From positions 1-64,000 of the forward strand of contig JAFLBO010000020.1 of the NCBI GenBank assembly GCA_017303475.1: DNA of 64,000 nt. Reading direction: 5' to 3'. The notes below the pieces were generated by a model. The model saw only the letters and a program-made list of their open reading frames with translations. It did no database searches and was not told the origin of the DNA. The stretch is from Chitinophagales bacterium. GTDB taxonomy: Bacteria > Bacteroidota > Bacteroidia > Chitinophagales > Saprospiraceae. Shown here one piece after another: positions 9,993 through 18,987 of the stretch (position 1 is the first letter of the stretch; every line of letters starts with the position of its first letter). A program made the translations under genes and the position numbers.

Positions 9993-10034
9993 CTGGACGG
10001 TAGACGGTGGACGGTAGACGGTGGACGGTGGATG
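9993..10034. repeat. single-arm array of the GGTGGAC 7-base word
   Basis: About six tandem units alternate between GGTGGAC and GGTAGAC directly upstream (minus-strand sense) of the GH144-esterase start at 9987. No long opposite arm is visible, so this is the outer part of the composite element without its middle layer. It occupies the 5' untranslated region of the gene, with no Shine-Dalgarno site visible. Confidence 0.75.
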
Positions 10035-10114
10035 GTTGCGATGGCGTTGCACTTGAAGTCCAACAGCTTTACCTAAAGTCAAGCAATCCAACGTCCTGCA
10101 GTCCATCTGCCCAA

Positions 10115-10147
10115 ATTCGGGCGGCAGCGCTGAACTGCCGCCCGAAT
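10115..10147. terminator. 13-bp GC-rich hairpin between two glycan-locus genes
   Basis: Perfect arms ATTCGGGCGGCAG (10115-10127) and its complement (10135-10147) enclose a 7-base loop. It sits between the six-repeat protein gene and the GH144-esterase gene, both on the minus strand. There is no long T tract, so it could be an attenuator or an RNA-stabilising stem rather than a complete terminator. Confidence 0.5.
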
Positions 10148-10218
10148 ACGACGTTGCATACATCGTTTTAATTTGGAACAGTAAGATGCCCCTTACAGGG
10201 CAACTTGTCTAACTAAAC

Positions 10219-13200
10219 TCATTTTTTCACAAACTTAGCCTTGCTAATCAACGCGCCCGAACGATCAAACCCGTTCATCAGATACATGCCGGAAGGGAAT
10301 TGTGATACGTTCAAATCAGTGTAGCTGTCGCCAGAATTATTGGCAACGGAAACACGACGACCGTACATATCAAACACTTCCAGGCGACTAACGCCGTCCA
10401 TGTTTTCCACCAGCAGCCATTCGGAGGTTGGGTTTGGAGAAATACGCATTGACGCTACATCAGCAGGGCTAAAGGTGCCTACGGAACCGCAGTTGCCGTT
10501 GCCGATCACAATATCGTCAAAGTAAGAAGTAACATCAGTACCTGTTGCATCAATACCCAAATCGAAGAAGAGGGTCAGACGACGGTATTCGCCATTATCA
10601 GGCACAACAGAGAAATCGAAGGTGAGCTCCTCCCATTCGTTGGTTTTGGTATTAGCCACCGGAATTTCAAATGCAGGAGCACCGGTTGCAGAACCTTCCA
10701 CTTTAACCGCGAAGTTGCCAATGTGATCCATGTGTACTTTGGCTTTCACAGTTTTTACACCTTTCCAGTCAATTGGAGATTCCAAATCCGGGTTAGAATA
10801 CATACCGGCAAATGGCGCACCATCGCTGGCTTTTACAAACTTACCAACTTTGCTGCTGGTGTTAATGCCGGATGGATTCGGGTTATCGATAACCTCAAAC
10901 TGATAACCTTCTGATTCCAGGTGACCATTTGCAAAATACTTGAAGGTCAGAGTGGTTGGAACGCTCTGGTGATCTACGATACAACCATTGTATCCAGCGC
11001 GTGCCCAACGAATGTTATCATAATAGTAAGTGCCACCGCCCACTGCGCTCGCTACGTTGGCAAAAATCACTAATTTGGTATTGGCAGTACCAACAGCTCC
11101 GCTGAAGTCGATATCAAACTTGTACCATTTATTAGCTTCAGGAACTGTGTCAAACACTTCCACAGCCGGGCCACCGCCCTCCAGCTTGAACAGGAATGGG
11201 ACATTTGCCTGTGGCGACCAAACCAGCATAGACAGGTGATTGTACACGCTCAGATCCGGTGGAGCCGGGAATTCGATACCAATACCAGCGTACTCTGTAC
11301 CTGCACCGGCAGGATCTTTGTATTCGCCTACTTTCAACGAACCGTTTTCTGGAGCCAGGTGCGGGTTATTCACTACTGCAATATCGCCTGCGCCATAGAA
11401 AATCTGTGTGTAGTTGCGCTGACACTCGTAGTCGTCAATGATATTTGGAATAGGCACTACACCTGCACATGGATCAATGGTTACCTCGGTTTGACCCAGG
11501 TTGTCGAAATACCAGATCTGACCCGGAGCCGCAGTGCCGGCATTAAAGATGATACGCACCTCGCCGAAATCTGTAATGCCGCTGAAGGCTGAGAAATCGA
11601 AGCTCAGCGTTTCCCACTGACCAGGGGTTGTAATTTCAGCTTCAGCTTCTTTGTTGCCCTCTGTAGCTGAGTTCAGGATGAGGGTAACAGTGCCGCCACC
11701 GGCCGGGCTCAGTACATCCAGATTGAACTGACCGTAGATGGAAAGATCCAGATTGGTCAGAGAAATACCTTGCAAAGTGGAGAACGGAGAAGTCCCCTTG
11801 GCGTAGCAACCAACCTGAGTTGAATTGTTTACGCTGTTTGGATTTGGGTTGGCTACCGGTCCCTGGAATACACCATGGATAGGCTCGTTTTGCTCCAAAG
11901 CCTGCCAGCCCAAATGGATACCGTCCTGGAAATCTTCGAGTGGTGGCGCTGCAGTTGGCGCAGACATTTTGATATTGTCTACAAAGTATACATCACCAGG
12001 TTCGCCATTCACACCCGCATTGAAGAACAAAACGAGTTTTTTGTGTCCTTTACCTGCCTGATCACTGAAATTGGCTGTGTAAGTTACCCATTTATTGAGT
12101 TCGGTCATGTCAACAAACACCTCTTTGGCTGGGTTCGGACCACCTTCCAGCTTCATGAGCAGTTTGCCGGCTTTGGCAGACCAAACCTGGCAGGAGAACT
12201 GGTTGCGGGTAGACAGGTCAATAGGATCTGCGTAGGCAATAGAGAGGTTAGACCACTCAGTGCCCGGGCCGTTTGGATCGTCGAAACGACCAACTTTGGG
12301 TGAGTTGTTGTCGCCCGTTACTGCCGGGTTGGACACCACAGAGAAGAAGGTCCAGTCGCCCGTATACGCAGCATTGCGGTTGCACTCGTAATCGTCAATA
12401 ATATCTGCATCCGGCGTAGCGCCACTGCAGGCATTAGGGGTAGCACAGATGTTGTCGAAGTAATAGGTTTTGTCGTCGCCGGTTTGGCCGGGATTGAATA
12501 CGATCAGAATTTTGTTCAAGGTAGTAAATCCTGATGCGCCCGACATGTCGAAACTCAAGGTTTGCCAGGCGCCGCCTACTGCCACGTATTTGGTTTTTTC
12601 CAGCGCCTGACCGGTGCCTTCCAGTTTGAAGAGCACTTTGGTAGCAGCAGGAACCCAAACATTTACATGGAACTGGTTGTACACGCTCAAATCCAGTGGT
12701 GCAGCAAGCGTTCCGAAAGCAAAGTTGTAGTCGAAAGCTGGGTTGTTTGTGAACGAACCTACCGTAGCAGAGTTGTTCAATGCATCCGGACCAGGGTTGG
12801 CAATGGCTCCATTGAAGGCGCCGTTCAAACCAGTCCAGTTTGCAGCAGCAGCCGGCTCAAATGTTTCATGACAAACCTCAGCTTTCTCGGCACGGATATC
12901 GTCGAAATAATACGTCTTGTCGTCGCCAAGTACAAAAGAGTTGAACGACACCAAAATGGTTTTCAAATTGGTGTATCCGGCTCCTGCAGACAGGTCGAAG
13001 GTATATTCCACCCATTTATTGGCTTCCGTGATATCAATGATTTTTTCTGCTGCTGGTCCACCTGGTCCTTCCAGCTTCAACAAAGCTTTAGCGGGTGCAG
13101 TAGGCGACCAGATTTTCATTTTAAACTGGTTAAACTCACTGATATCCAGTGTATTAGGAAAGGTGTACAGTGCAAAACAAAAGTCAAAAGCAGGTGCATT

Positions 13201-13392
13201 GGTGTAGGAACCTACACTTGAGCTGGTGTTGGCGCCTGTTGGGTCGGGGTTGGCAACAGCCCCGTTATACGTACCGTTCAGGCCATTCCAGGCAAGATCA
13301 GGGCCTCCTTCAAAGTCTTCGTAGGTAACTTGGGCCTGGAGTCCCAGAACGCCCACTACCAAAAGTAAGGCAGTGATAAACAAATTTTTCAT
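10219..13392 (-). CDS. six-repeat beta-sandwich secreted protein with T9SS sorting tail, putative glycan binder
   Basis: This protein of about 1057 residues has a signal peptide (MKNLFITALLLVVGVLG) and six diverged repeats of about 150 residues. Each repeat ends with a motif such as TYYFDDI, VYFVDNI or IWYFDNL and contains LLKLEG or FKLEG plus W(V/E)xLxFDxS. The repeats begin at about residues 20, 170, 325, 480, 640 and 805. This pattern resembles carbohydrate-binding jelly-roll domains. The last 80 or so residues are a T9SS type A sorting domain (RISPNPTSEWLLVENMDG to SKAKFVKK). The gene lies between the two GH144-like genes, so a surface or secreted glycan-capture role is likely. The ATG at 13392 is preferred to a GTG two codons upstream. 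No catalytic motif is recognised. Confidence 0.85.
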   Translation of the reverse strand: MKNLFITALLLVVGVLGLQAQVTYEDFEGGPDLAWNGLNGTYNGAVANPDPTGANTSSSVGSYTNAPAFDFCFALYTFPNTLDISEFNQFKMKIWSPTAPAKALLKLEGPGGPAAEKIIDITEANKWVEYTFDLSAGAGYTNLKTILVSFNSFVLGDDKTYYFDDIRAEKAEVCHETFEPAAAANWTGLNGAFNGAIANPGPDALNNSATVGSFTNNPAFDYNFAFGTLAAPLDLSVYNQFHVNVWVPAATKVLFKLEGTGQALEKTKYVAVGGAWQTLSFDMSGASGFTTLNKILIVFNPGQTGDDKTYYFDNICATPNACSGATPDADIIDDYECNRNAAYTGDWTFFSVVSNPAVTGDNNSPKVGRFDDPNGPGTEWSNLSIAYADPIDLSTRNQFSCQVWSAKAGKLLMKLEGGPNPAKEVFVDMTELNKWVTYTANFSDQAGKGHKKLVLFFNAGVNGEPGDVYFVDNIKMSAPTAAPPLEDFQDGIHLGWQALEQNEPIHGVFQGPVANPNPNSVNNSTQVGCYAKGTSPFSTLQGISLTNLDLSIYGQFNLDVLSPAGGGTVTLILNSATEGNKEAEAEITTPGQWETLSFDFSAFSGITDFGEVRIIFNAGTAAPGQIWYFDNLGQTEVTIDPCAGVVPIPNIIDDYECQRNYTQIFYGAGDIAVVNNPHLAPENGSLKVGEYKDPAGAGTEYAGIGIEFPAPPDLSVYNHLSMLVWSPQANVPFLFKLEGGGPAVEVFDTVPEANKWYKFDIDFSGAVGTANTKLVIFANVASAVGGGTYYYDNIRWARAGYNGCIVDHQSVPTTLTFKYFANGHLESEGYQFEVIDNPNPSGINTSSKVGKFVKASDGAPFAGMYSNPDLESPIDWKGVKTVKAKVHMDHIGNFAVKVEGSATGAPAFEIPVANTKTNEWEELTFDFSVVPDNGEYRRLTLFFDLGIDATGTDVTSYFDDIVIGNGNCGSVGTFSPADVASMRISPNPTSEWLLVENMDGVSRLEVFDMYGRRVSVANNSGDSYTDLNVSQFPSGMYLMNGFDRSGALISKAKFVKK

Positions 13393-13450
13393 AAGCACTT
13401 CTTTTAGAATTGGTTTGTGTGAAAATGATTTAGTTACGATAGTTTATGGT

Positions 13451-15310
13451 TCAATGGAGTATTACTTTTTTCACAGTAGTTTGCCCGCTGGCATTGGTTA
13501 TTTCCAACAAATAAACACCAGAGGATCGCACCGCCAAGGGCCAGGATTGTTGTGTATGGCCTACCGGAAACGACCTGTCTGAAAACAATTCCTGCACCAC
13601 CCCACCCTGAAGATCACGCAGGCGCGCGCTCAAAGTCTGAGTTTCCTGCAACTGAAAATCTACTGTTAACAGACCCTCAGTAACCGGATTTGGTGAAGTA
13701 ATCACCTCAATTAGCAGTTCATTTTCCGGCTCAAATGCGGGTGTATTATCCGCCACAAAGCCAATGGCCGCCAATGCAGGAGCTATTTCCTGATTTTGCA
13801 TAAAAAGGTTCCAGAGCAAACCCGTGCGGTGATTCTCAATCATGCCTACTATTGGCCCCTGGTCAATAGCCAGATACGAAGGAGCATACCAGTTTTGATT
13901 CAGGTTAAAAGCATCGTAAAAGCCGTAAACTCCCCAAAGCCGTTCGCCCCTCACCCGATAAAAATGGCGCAAGGCTGCCATGCCGGCATCAGGCGCGTAA
14001 GGCATGCTGGAAAGCGCCGCCGTAGGCGCAATGGTACCGTCGTCGTTGGCAGGCCACACATCGTGGGCGGCATAACCATTGGGGCTGTCGCAAGAAGTTA
14101 GACCCCAACAATCGGCGTTGTAGCCGACATGTTGCTTCGGGTTTGCCGCGGAGTATGCCTGTTGAATAAGCGTGTGGTTCCGGTTGCGCACGAAATAATT
14201 GCAAAAAGCATCTTTTTTACCCCTTGGATCGAAGCCCAGGTAAGAATAATGCGCAAAAAACATGGGGCCGCCTCCAAAGGGTCCGCAGTAAATTTTATAG
14301 CCGTAATGCACGCTGTTATTTGCGTAATTGCCTGAGGTCCAGCCTGTTTGATACAGGGTAGCAGGCACCGGATGGGTAGGCGAGGCCGCCGCAAGTATGT
14401 ACACAATCTGCGCCTCGTAGAATCCGCGCAGCGGAAAATTCATCTGCCAGCCAAAATTGGGCGACCAGTGCCAGTACAAAACTCCGCTGTTGTTTTTGCG
14501 GTACCAATCCCACTCCACTTCTTCCCACAAGCCCGTAATCACATCCCGAAGGGCGTTTTCCAGTGGCGTATCCTGATTAAAATACTGGCGCGCGGTGAGC
14601 AAACCCTGCATCAGAAAAGCAGTTTCTACCAAATCCCCGCCATCGTCGTACTGGCTAAAAGGTATCACATTGCCGTTGGTACCGTTCATCCAGTGAGGGA
14701 ATACGCCATGAAAACGATCGGCAAATTGCAGGAAAGAAGCAATCTGGATCATGCGGTTCACGGCCTCGGCACGGGTAACCCAACCGCGTTCAGCGCCCAC
14801 CACAATTGCCATAATGCCAAAACCAGTACCGCCGGTAGTAACCACGTTTGGATCGCCATTTGAACGTTCTCTGGCCATACCGCTCACCGGGTGACCATAA
14901 TCCCAAAAATACCGGAAGGTTTCCCTTTGGGTCATTTCCAGCAATTGTTCATCTGTCATGGGCACACACAAGGCAGAATCCACCACCGATGGTGCGCTTT
15001 CGCCGGCAGGATTGAAGGCTGTGATTCGGTAATATCGGGTTACGTTGTTGGGCTCATCGCCAGTCCAATCCACGGCAATCGGGTCTTTACCGGTTTGTTT
15101 CAAAAATTCCCAGGAAGTACCGCCATTGGAAGAACGGTAAATTTTGTAGCCGGTAATATTGGTTTCCGGATTAGCCTGCCAGTTGAGCGCCACGTGTTTT
15201 TCATAACCTGTGGCTTGTACCGATTGAGGTATACCTGGCGCCTGAGCGCACATCATCATGGGCAGGCTGATAGCCGCGAACAGAAGAGCGTAACGGAATT
15301 TGGTTATCAT
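13451..15310 (-). CDS. PF10091/GH144-like endo-glucanase with FN3 domain and T9SS tail
   Basis: This 619-residue secreted enzyme carries a signal peptide (about 1-23), a fibronectin type III domain at about 26-112 (VALNWQANPETNITGYKIYRS), a PF10091 catalytic domain at about 125-545 (GTGFGIMAIVVGAERGWVTR, DDGTIAPTAALSSMPYAPD, AIDQGPIVGMIENHRTGLLW) and a T9SS sorting tail (SPNPVTEGLLTVDFQLQ to TTVKKVILH). The PF10091 fold includes the GH144 endo-beta-1,2-glucanases of Chitinophaga and Bacteroides, so endo-cleavage of beta-1,2-glucan is the best guess. With its T9SS tail it is probably the extracellular or surface-bound endo-enzyme, while the paralogue at 7813-9987 has no such tail. It is the first enzyme gene after the regulator. 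PF10091 proteins are sometimes labelled glucoamylase; that activity is not supported here. Confidence 0.87.
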   Translation of the reverse strand: MITKFRYALLFAAISLPMMMCAQAPGIPQSVQATGYEKHVALNWQANPETNITGYKIYRSSNGGTSWEFLKQTGKDPIAVDWTGDEPNNVTRYYRITAFNPAGESAPSVVDSALCVPMTDEQLLEMTQRETFRYFWDYGHPVSGMARERSNGDPNVVTTGGTGFGIMAIVVGAERGWVTRAEAVNRMIQIASFLQFADRFHGVFPHWMNGTNGNVIPFSQYDDGGDLVETAFLMQGLLTARQYFNQDTPLENALRDVITGLWEEVEWDWYRKNNSGVLYWHWSPNFGWQMNFPLRGFYEAQIVYILAAASPTHPVPATLYQTGWTSGNYANNSVHYGYKIYCGPFGGGPMFFAHYSYLGFDPRGKKDAFCNYFVRNRNHTLIQQAYSAANPKQHVGYNADCWGLTSCDSPNGYAAHDVWPANDDGTIAPTAALSSMPYAPDAGMAALRHFYRVRGERLWGVYGFYDAFNLNQNWYAPSYLAIDQGPIVGMIENHRTGLLWNLFMQNQEIAPALAAIGFVADNTPAFEPENELLIEVITSPNPVTEGLLTVDFQLQETQTLSARLRDLQGGVVQELFSDRSFPVGHTQQSWPLAVRSSGVYLLEITNASGQTTVKKVILH

Positions 15311-15459
15311 CCTGATTGTTTAAAACCACCTTTTTCCATTTCGGAGGAAAATTGGGTGGCTGGCTTTAATAGCAGGATGAAATTATGATGAAAATGAATT
15401 TTTAAAAGAAAAATGCACCTCACCAATACTACGCCATGTCGAAAATGAGCAAAAACAGG

Positions 15460-18168
15460 TCAAAAACCCATGATAAACTCAGTGAGATTGGCTTCTTCAG
15501 AAAGGCCTAATTTTTTGCGCAGGCGGTATCTTTTGTTTTCAATACCCCGAATGGAGATGTTCAGCAGGGGGGCAATTTCCTTGGAAGAGAGGTTCATTTT
15601 TAAATACGCCGCCAAACGGAGGTCGCCTGGAGTCAGGTCTGGATAAGCATGCATAAGTCTTTTGAAGAAATCATCGTGCACCCGGTTGAACGAGGCTTCA
15701 AAGATTTCCCAGTCGTGATCGCCCTCCAGATGGGCATCTATTTCGCGCACTATTTTCGACAGCGCCCGGGGTTCGTTTTTGGCATCGATCAGGTTGTCTT
15801 TCAAACTTTGCAGCGCCTCGTTTTTACGGATCAGGTTGAAAGCAGCGTTTGACAACTCCCGGTTTTTGTTTTCCACTTCCATCACCAGTATTTCACGCTC
15901 CTTTTCCGCCTCCAGTCTGAGCCGGTGCCGGTCCAAACGCTTGCGGTTGATAGATTCCAGCCAGCCCACCAGTACAAGCAGTAGCACGAGATAAACACTT
16001 ATGGCCCACGCAGACCGGTACCAGGGTGGCGCAATCCGAAAAGTTACCACCGCTTCTTCACCGCCAGCCTCGCTGCGCACCCGAAACGTGTACCGACCTT
16101 CCGGCAAATTGGTGAATTCCTTATCTCCGTCAGCCGACCAGGGCGACCAGCTTTTGGAAAAACCTTCCAGAAACCAAGAATATCGGTTAGGCTGCTCATA
16201 TACAGGCTGAGCAAACTGAAATTCCAGGCTGTTTTGGCTGTAGGGGAACCTCAGATTGGCCTCTGGCAACCTGGTTTCCTGCCCCGCAATGGTGATCAGG
16301 CGAATCAGGGTGGGAGGTATTTGAACAGACCTGGCACTAGGCGTTTCCTGGTTGTTTTTAAGCAACGCAAATCCGTTTTCAAGGCAAAACAGGTACATCC
16401 CGGAAGTCAACCATTCAACATTTTCATAAGACGGCACCAACGTTAGTGGAATTTTTTCGATCTGTTGGTATGCTCTGCTCAGCCACAAGCCGCTGCTATC
16501 GATCACAAAAGATTCATTTTCTGACCCGGGAAGCCATTTTTTACCGATTATCGGTTCCAGTACCGTTCTACCACCCTCATTCTTTAGGCGCACCGCATTG
16601 GGCAAGGTATTGATGATCAACTCATCAGTCATTTTACTCAGCCCAAGCTGATAGTCTGAAACCAGACCATCTTCCTTGCCAAACCTTTTAAATTCCTGCA
16701 CTTGTGTAAATGCCTGATCCAAGCGCAGGCGGTAAAGGCCTCTGTTGGGATGCGTAGCCCATAAATATCCATCTGAGTCAAAGGCTATTTTTTTGAGCGG
16801 CTCTGCAAATCCACCAATCCGACCGCCAAACTTCCATCCTCCACCGGGATCTTTATGCAGTAAAACAAGCCCGGTGTAAGTAGCCTGAATCAGCACATTC
16901 GACTGGCCTGGCGCTTCCACGGTACACCAGCCGCCGGTGATATTGGAAATTTTAATTGCTGTACTGCCCTTCAACACAAAAGTGCCGCTATTGTGCCCAC
17001 AAATCAACTGGCCGCCAAACTCTTTCAATTGCCAAACCTGCCCCTGGGTACCTTCCACCAGGTTAAATTTCATTTGCTGGGTCCCGATACCAAATGGCGC
17101 GGCAAAAACACCCTGATTTGTACCTATATATAATTGTCCCTGAAACTGGGCTGCAGCATAAACAGTCCCGATTTTGCCCGTTTGGTCGGTAAAAAACGTG
17201 AGCCGGGAGCGCAAAGCCGCCAAATCAATGCCTTTATCCAGCCCCAGCCACAAATTCCCATCCCTGTCCTGGTGCATGGCCAGCACGGTATTATTTTGCA
17301 ATCCGTTCTCGCGGTTTACATGTGCCTGCAACTGACCGGAAACATTCAACCAATAAGCGCCATCCAGTATGGTACCAATAGCCCAGCCTCCTTCGCGGAG
17401 CGCCACAGCTCTGTTGAGCTGTTTTTTCCGAAAAATCTGATTCAACGGATTCGCCCAGGGCCTACACTGACCAGCCTGCCATTCAAAAATGCCATCGTTG
17501 GAGGTACCAGCCCAGATTCCGCCCTGACCATTGGGTACCAAAAACTGAACAATTTTATCTTTTAACACCTCTGAACCAGGTATGGCCCTGAAGGTTTGAT
17601 CAGCCAGCAATTCATACAAACCATGATCTATAACCGGCACCACCACCCGGTCGTTCACCACCTGTACAAACATGATGGCGCCAGGCGGCTTTATGGCCAC
17701 AACCTTTTGATAATCATACTTATACAACATGGAAAACGACTGAAACAGCACGGCGTCCGGCAACACGAGGATGTGCCAGATTTCTTCTTTTTCTATGGTG
17801 TTTTCACCCAGTGCGGCACTGAGAGAGGTGTAGTTAAAACGACCTTTCCCGTCTTTTTGCCAAAACCCAAATTCTGCAAAACCGCCACAAAATACCTGAC
17901 CGGCCGGTCCGCAGGCAACTGTCCGCACGGCTTGCTTTTCCGGCAGCCAATAATGTCGCCAGCGTGTACCGTCGAACTCCATCAGGGCGCCGTTATTTCC
18001 TGCATAAATCCAGCCTTCAGGCGATTGTGCAATGGACCAGTTTTGATTTTGGCCTGCATATTCGGAGGGTTGGAAATTGCGCAACCTGGGCGCAAACTGC
18101 CCATTGGCTGGAGCTAAAAAGCCCAGTATCAACAAATGCCACAGTAAATGCCGGATGAATGATTGCAC
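15460..18168 (-). CDS. membrane-spanning propeller sensor with LuxR-type DNA-binding domain
   Basis: This protein of about 902 residues is a one-protein transmembrane regulator. After a signal peptide come two-component-regulator propeller repeats (DGNLWLGLDKGID, GYLWATHPNRGLYRL), a triple-tyrosine (Y_Y_Y) domain (RYSWFLEGFSKSWSPWS to LPEGRYTFRVRS), a membrane helix at about 721-737 and a coiled coil. It ends in a LuxR/NarL-type helix-turn-helix at about 844-902 (LTPGDLRLAAYLKMNLSSKE, then IRGIENKRYRLRKKL). No histidine kinase or receiver domain is present. Its place just upstream of the glycan genes suggests that it senses the glycan in the periplasm and controls the locus. The start is GTG at 18168, 9 bases after the acpH stop, so it is probably translated in the same transcript. 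Confidence 0.9.
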   Translation of the reverse strand: MQSFIRHLLWHLLILGFLAPANGQFAPRLRNFQPSEYAGQNQNWSIAQSPEGWIYAGNNGALMEFDGTRWRHYWLPEKQAVRTVACGPAGQVFCGGFAEFGFWQKDGKGRFNYTSLSAALGENTIEKEEIWHILVLPDAVLFQSFSMLYKYDYQKVVAIKPPGAIMFVQVVNDRVVVPVIDHGLYELLADQTFRAIPGSEVLKDKIVQFLVPNGQGGIWAGTSNDGIFEWQAGQCRPWANPLNQIFRKKQLNRAVALREGGWAIGTILDGAYWLNVSGQLQAHVNRENGLQNNTVLAMHQDRDGNLWLGLDKGIDLAALRSRLTFFTDQTGKIGTVYAAAQFQGQLYIGTNQGVFAAPFGIGTQQMKFNLVEGTQGQVWQLKEFGGQLICGHNSGTFVLKGSTAIKISNITGGWCTVEAPGQSNVLIQATYTGLVLLHKDPGGGWKFGGRIGGFAEPLKKIAFDSDGYLWATHPNRGLYRLRLDQAFTQVQEFKRFGKEDGLVSDYQLGLSKMTDELIINTLPNAVRLKNEGGRTVLEPIIGKKWLPGSENESFVIDSSGLWLSRAYQQIEKIPLTLVPSYENVEWLTSGMYLFCLENGFALLKNNQETPSARSVQIPPTLIRLITIAGQETRLPEANLRFPYSQNSLEFQFAQPVYEQPNRYSWFLEGFSKSWSPWSADGDKEFTNLPEGRYTFRVRSEAGGEEAVVTFRIAPPWYRSAWAISVYLVLLLVLVGWLESINRKRLDRHRLRLEAEKEREILVMEVENKNRELSNAAFNLIRKNEALQSLKDNLIDAKNEPRALSKIVREIDAHLEGDHDWEIFEASFNRVHDDFFKRLMHAYPDLTPGDLRLAAYLKMNLSSKEIAPLLNISIRGIENKRYRLRKKLGLSEEANLTEFIMGF

Positions 18169-18177
18169 CGGGCAAAA

Positions 18178-18765
18178 CTATTTATTTTGTTGCAGGAACT
18201 GCCTCGTTTCTTGCAGTAAATCTGGAAAAAAGAGCTTAAAATCTGTTGAAAACCCGTCCAAATCGGCGAAAAAAGCCTCAGAAAGAGCCTGTGGATCAAA
18301 GCGCGCCGGTATCCGCAAGCTAAAACGATTCAATACCCAATCAAGCCCTTCCCGATGTGTATAGCCGTGCAAAAACCTGCCTTCCAGCATTCTTGGCAGG
18401 CGTTCCGCCAAAACCGGAGGCATCTCTGCCCCACGATTAGCCAGCTGGGTGTAGGTTTTTTCGGCAAATGCTTCAAAAGGTTCCTCGCTGAACTGATCCC
18501 AGTGAATAGCCAACAGATAATCGTATAAAATATCTACCAAAGGCGGCGCATACCTCCCGGCCAACGCCCGAATCCTTCTTACACTTTGATCAGTAGCCGG
18601 GTGATTGTCGGTAAAGGAATCAATCGTTCTGTGCAATAAAATACCGGTTTGAACCCGGGCCGGATATTGTTGCCAATCCCTGCCCTTCACAAAATCCCCG
18701 ATAAAATTGCCCAGCAATACCGATTCATCACCGAAGGAAAGAAAACAATGTGCGAGGTGGTTCAT
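18178..18765 (-). CDS. acpH: acyl carrier protein phosphodiesterase
   Basis: This 195-residue protein matches the AcpH/DUF479 family: MNHLAHCFLSFGDESVLLGN at the N-terminus, GDFVKG, GILLHRTIDSFTDNHP and DILYDYLLAIHW. Family members are cytosolic HD-like hydrolases that remove the 4'-phosphopantetheine group from acyl carrier protein. The family length is about 190-200 residues, so it is complete. The gene is followed within 9 bases by the propeller/LuxR regulator; a functional link is not evident. A TGTTTGAG-word palindrome lies directly upstream of the start. Confidence 0.88.
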   Translation of the reverse strand: MNHLAHCFLSFGDESVLLGNFIGDFVKGRDWQQYPARVQTGILLHRTIDSFTDNHPATDQSVRRIRALAGRYAPPLVDILYDYLLAIHWDQFSEEPFEAFAEKTYTQLANRGAEMPPVLAERLPRMLEGRFLHGYTHREGLDWVLNRFSLRIPARFDPQALSEAFFADLDGFSTDFKLFFPDLLQETRQFLQQNK

Positions 18766-18770
18766 TGAAG

Positions 18771-18956
18771 AGTGTTTGAGTGTTTGAGTTTGCTAGTGTT
18801 TGAGTTGGCGTTCGGCTGGGCAGATCGCGTAGAGGGTGCGAAGATCGTAAAGTTGAAGCACTTGAGTTCGCTATTAAACGAACCTAACCCCAGCCGAACG
18901 CCAACTCAAACACTCAAACACTCAAACACTTAAAAACTCAAACACTCAAACACTAA
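18771..18956. repeat. composite palindrome, TGTTTGAG family, copy 1
   Basis: Left arm words (TGTTTGAG, then GAGTTGGCGTTCGGCTGGG) at 18771-18820 are matched by the reverse complement at 18888-18956. A loop of about 68 bases lies between. The same core GAGTTGGCGTTCGGCT recurs in the copy at 34204-34381. The element fills the gap between the divergent acpH and acetoacetyl-CoA synthetase genes, so it covers both 5' regions rather than a shared 3' end. A -7-like TAACTTTG follows at 18960-18967. Confidence 0.85.
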
Positions 18957-18959
18957 TAT

Positions 18960-18967
18960 TAACTTTG
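18960..18967 (+). promoter_or_regulatory. -7 promoter element next to a repeat, upstream of aacS
   Basis: TAACTTTG matches the Bacteroidota -7 consensus TAnnTTTG exactly and lies 20 bases before the ATG at 18988. The region where the -33 TTG should be is occupied by ACTCAAACAC repeat words and contains no TTG on this strand. The repeat may have replaced or separated the original -33 element. Confidence 0.5.
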
Positions 18968-18987
18968 CCTCCCAATCAAAGCCCACC

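Noticed and set aside
9993..10034. CRISPR-like array
   Set aside because: Units are 7 bases without spacers, and no cas gene is in the window.
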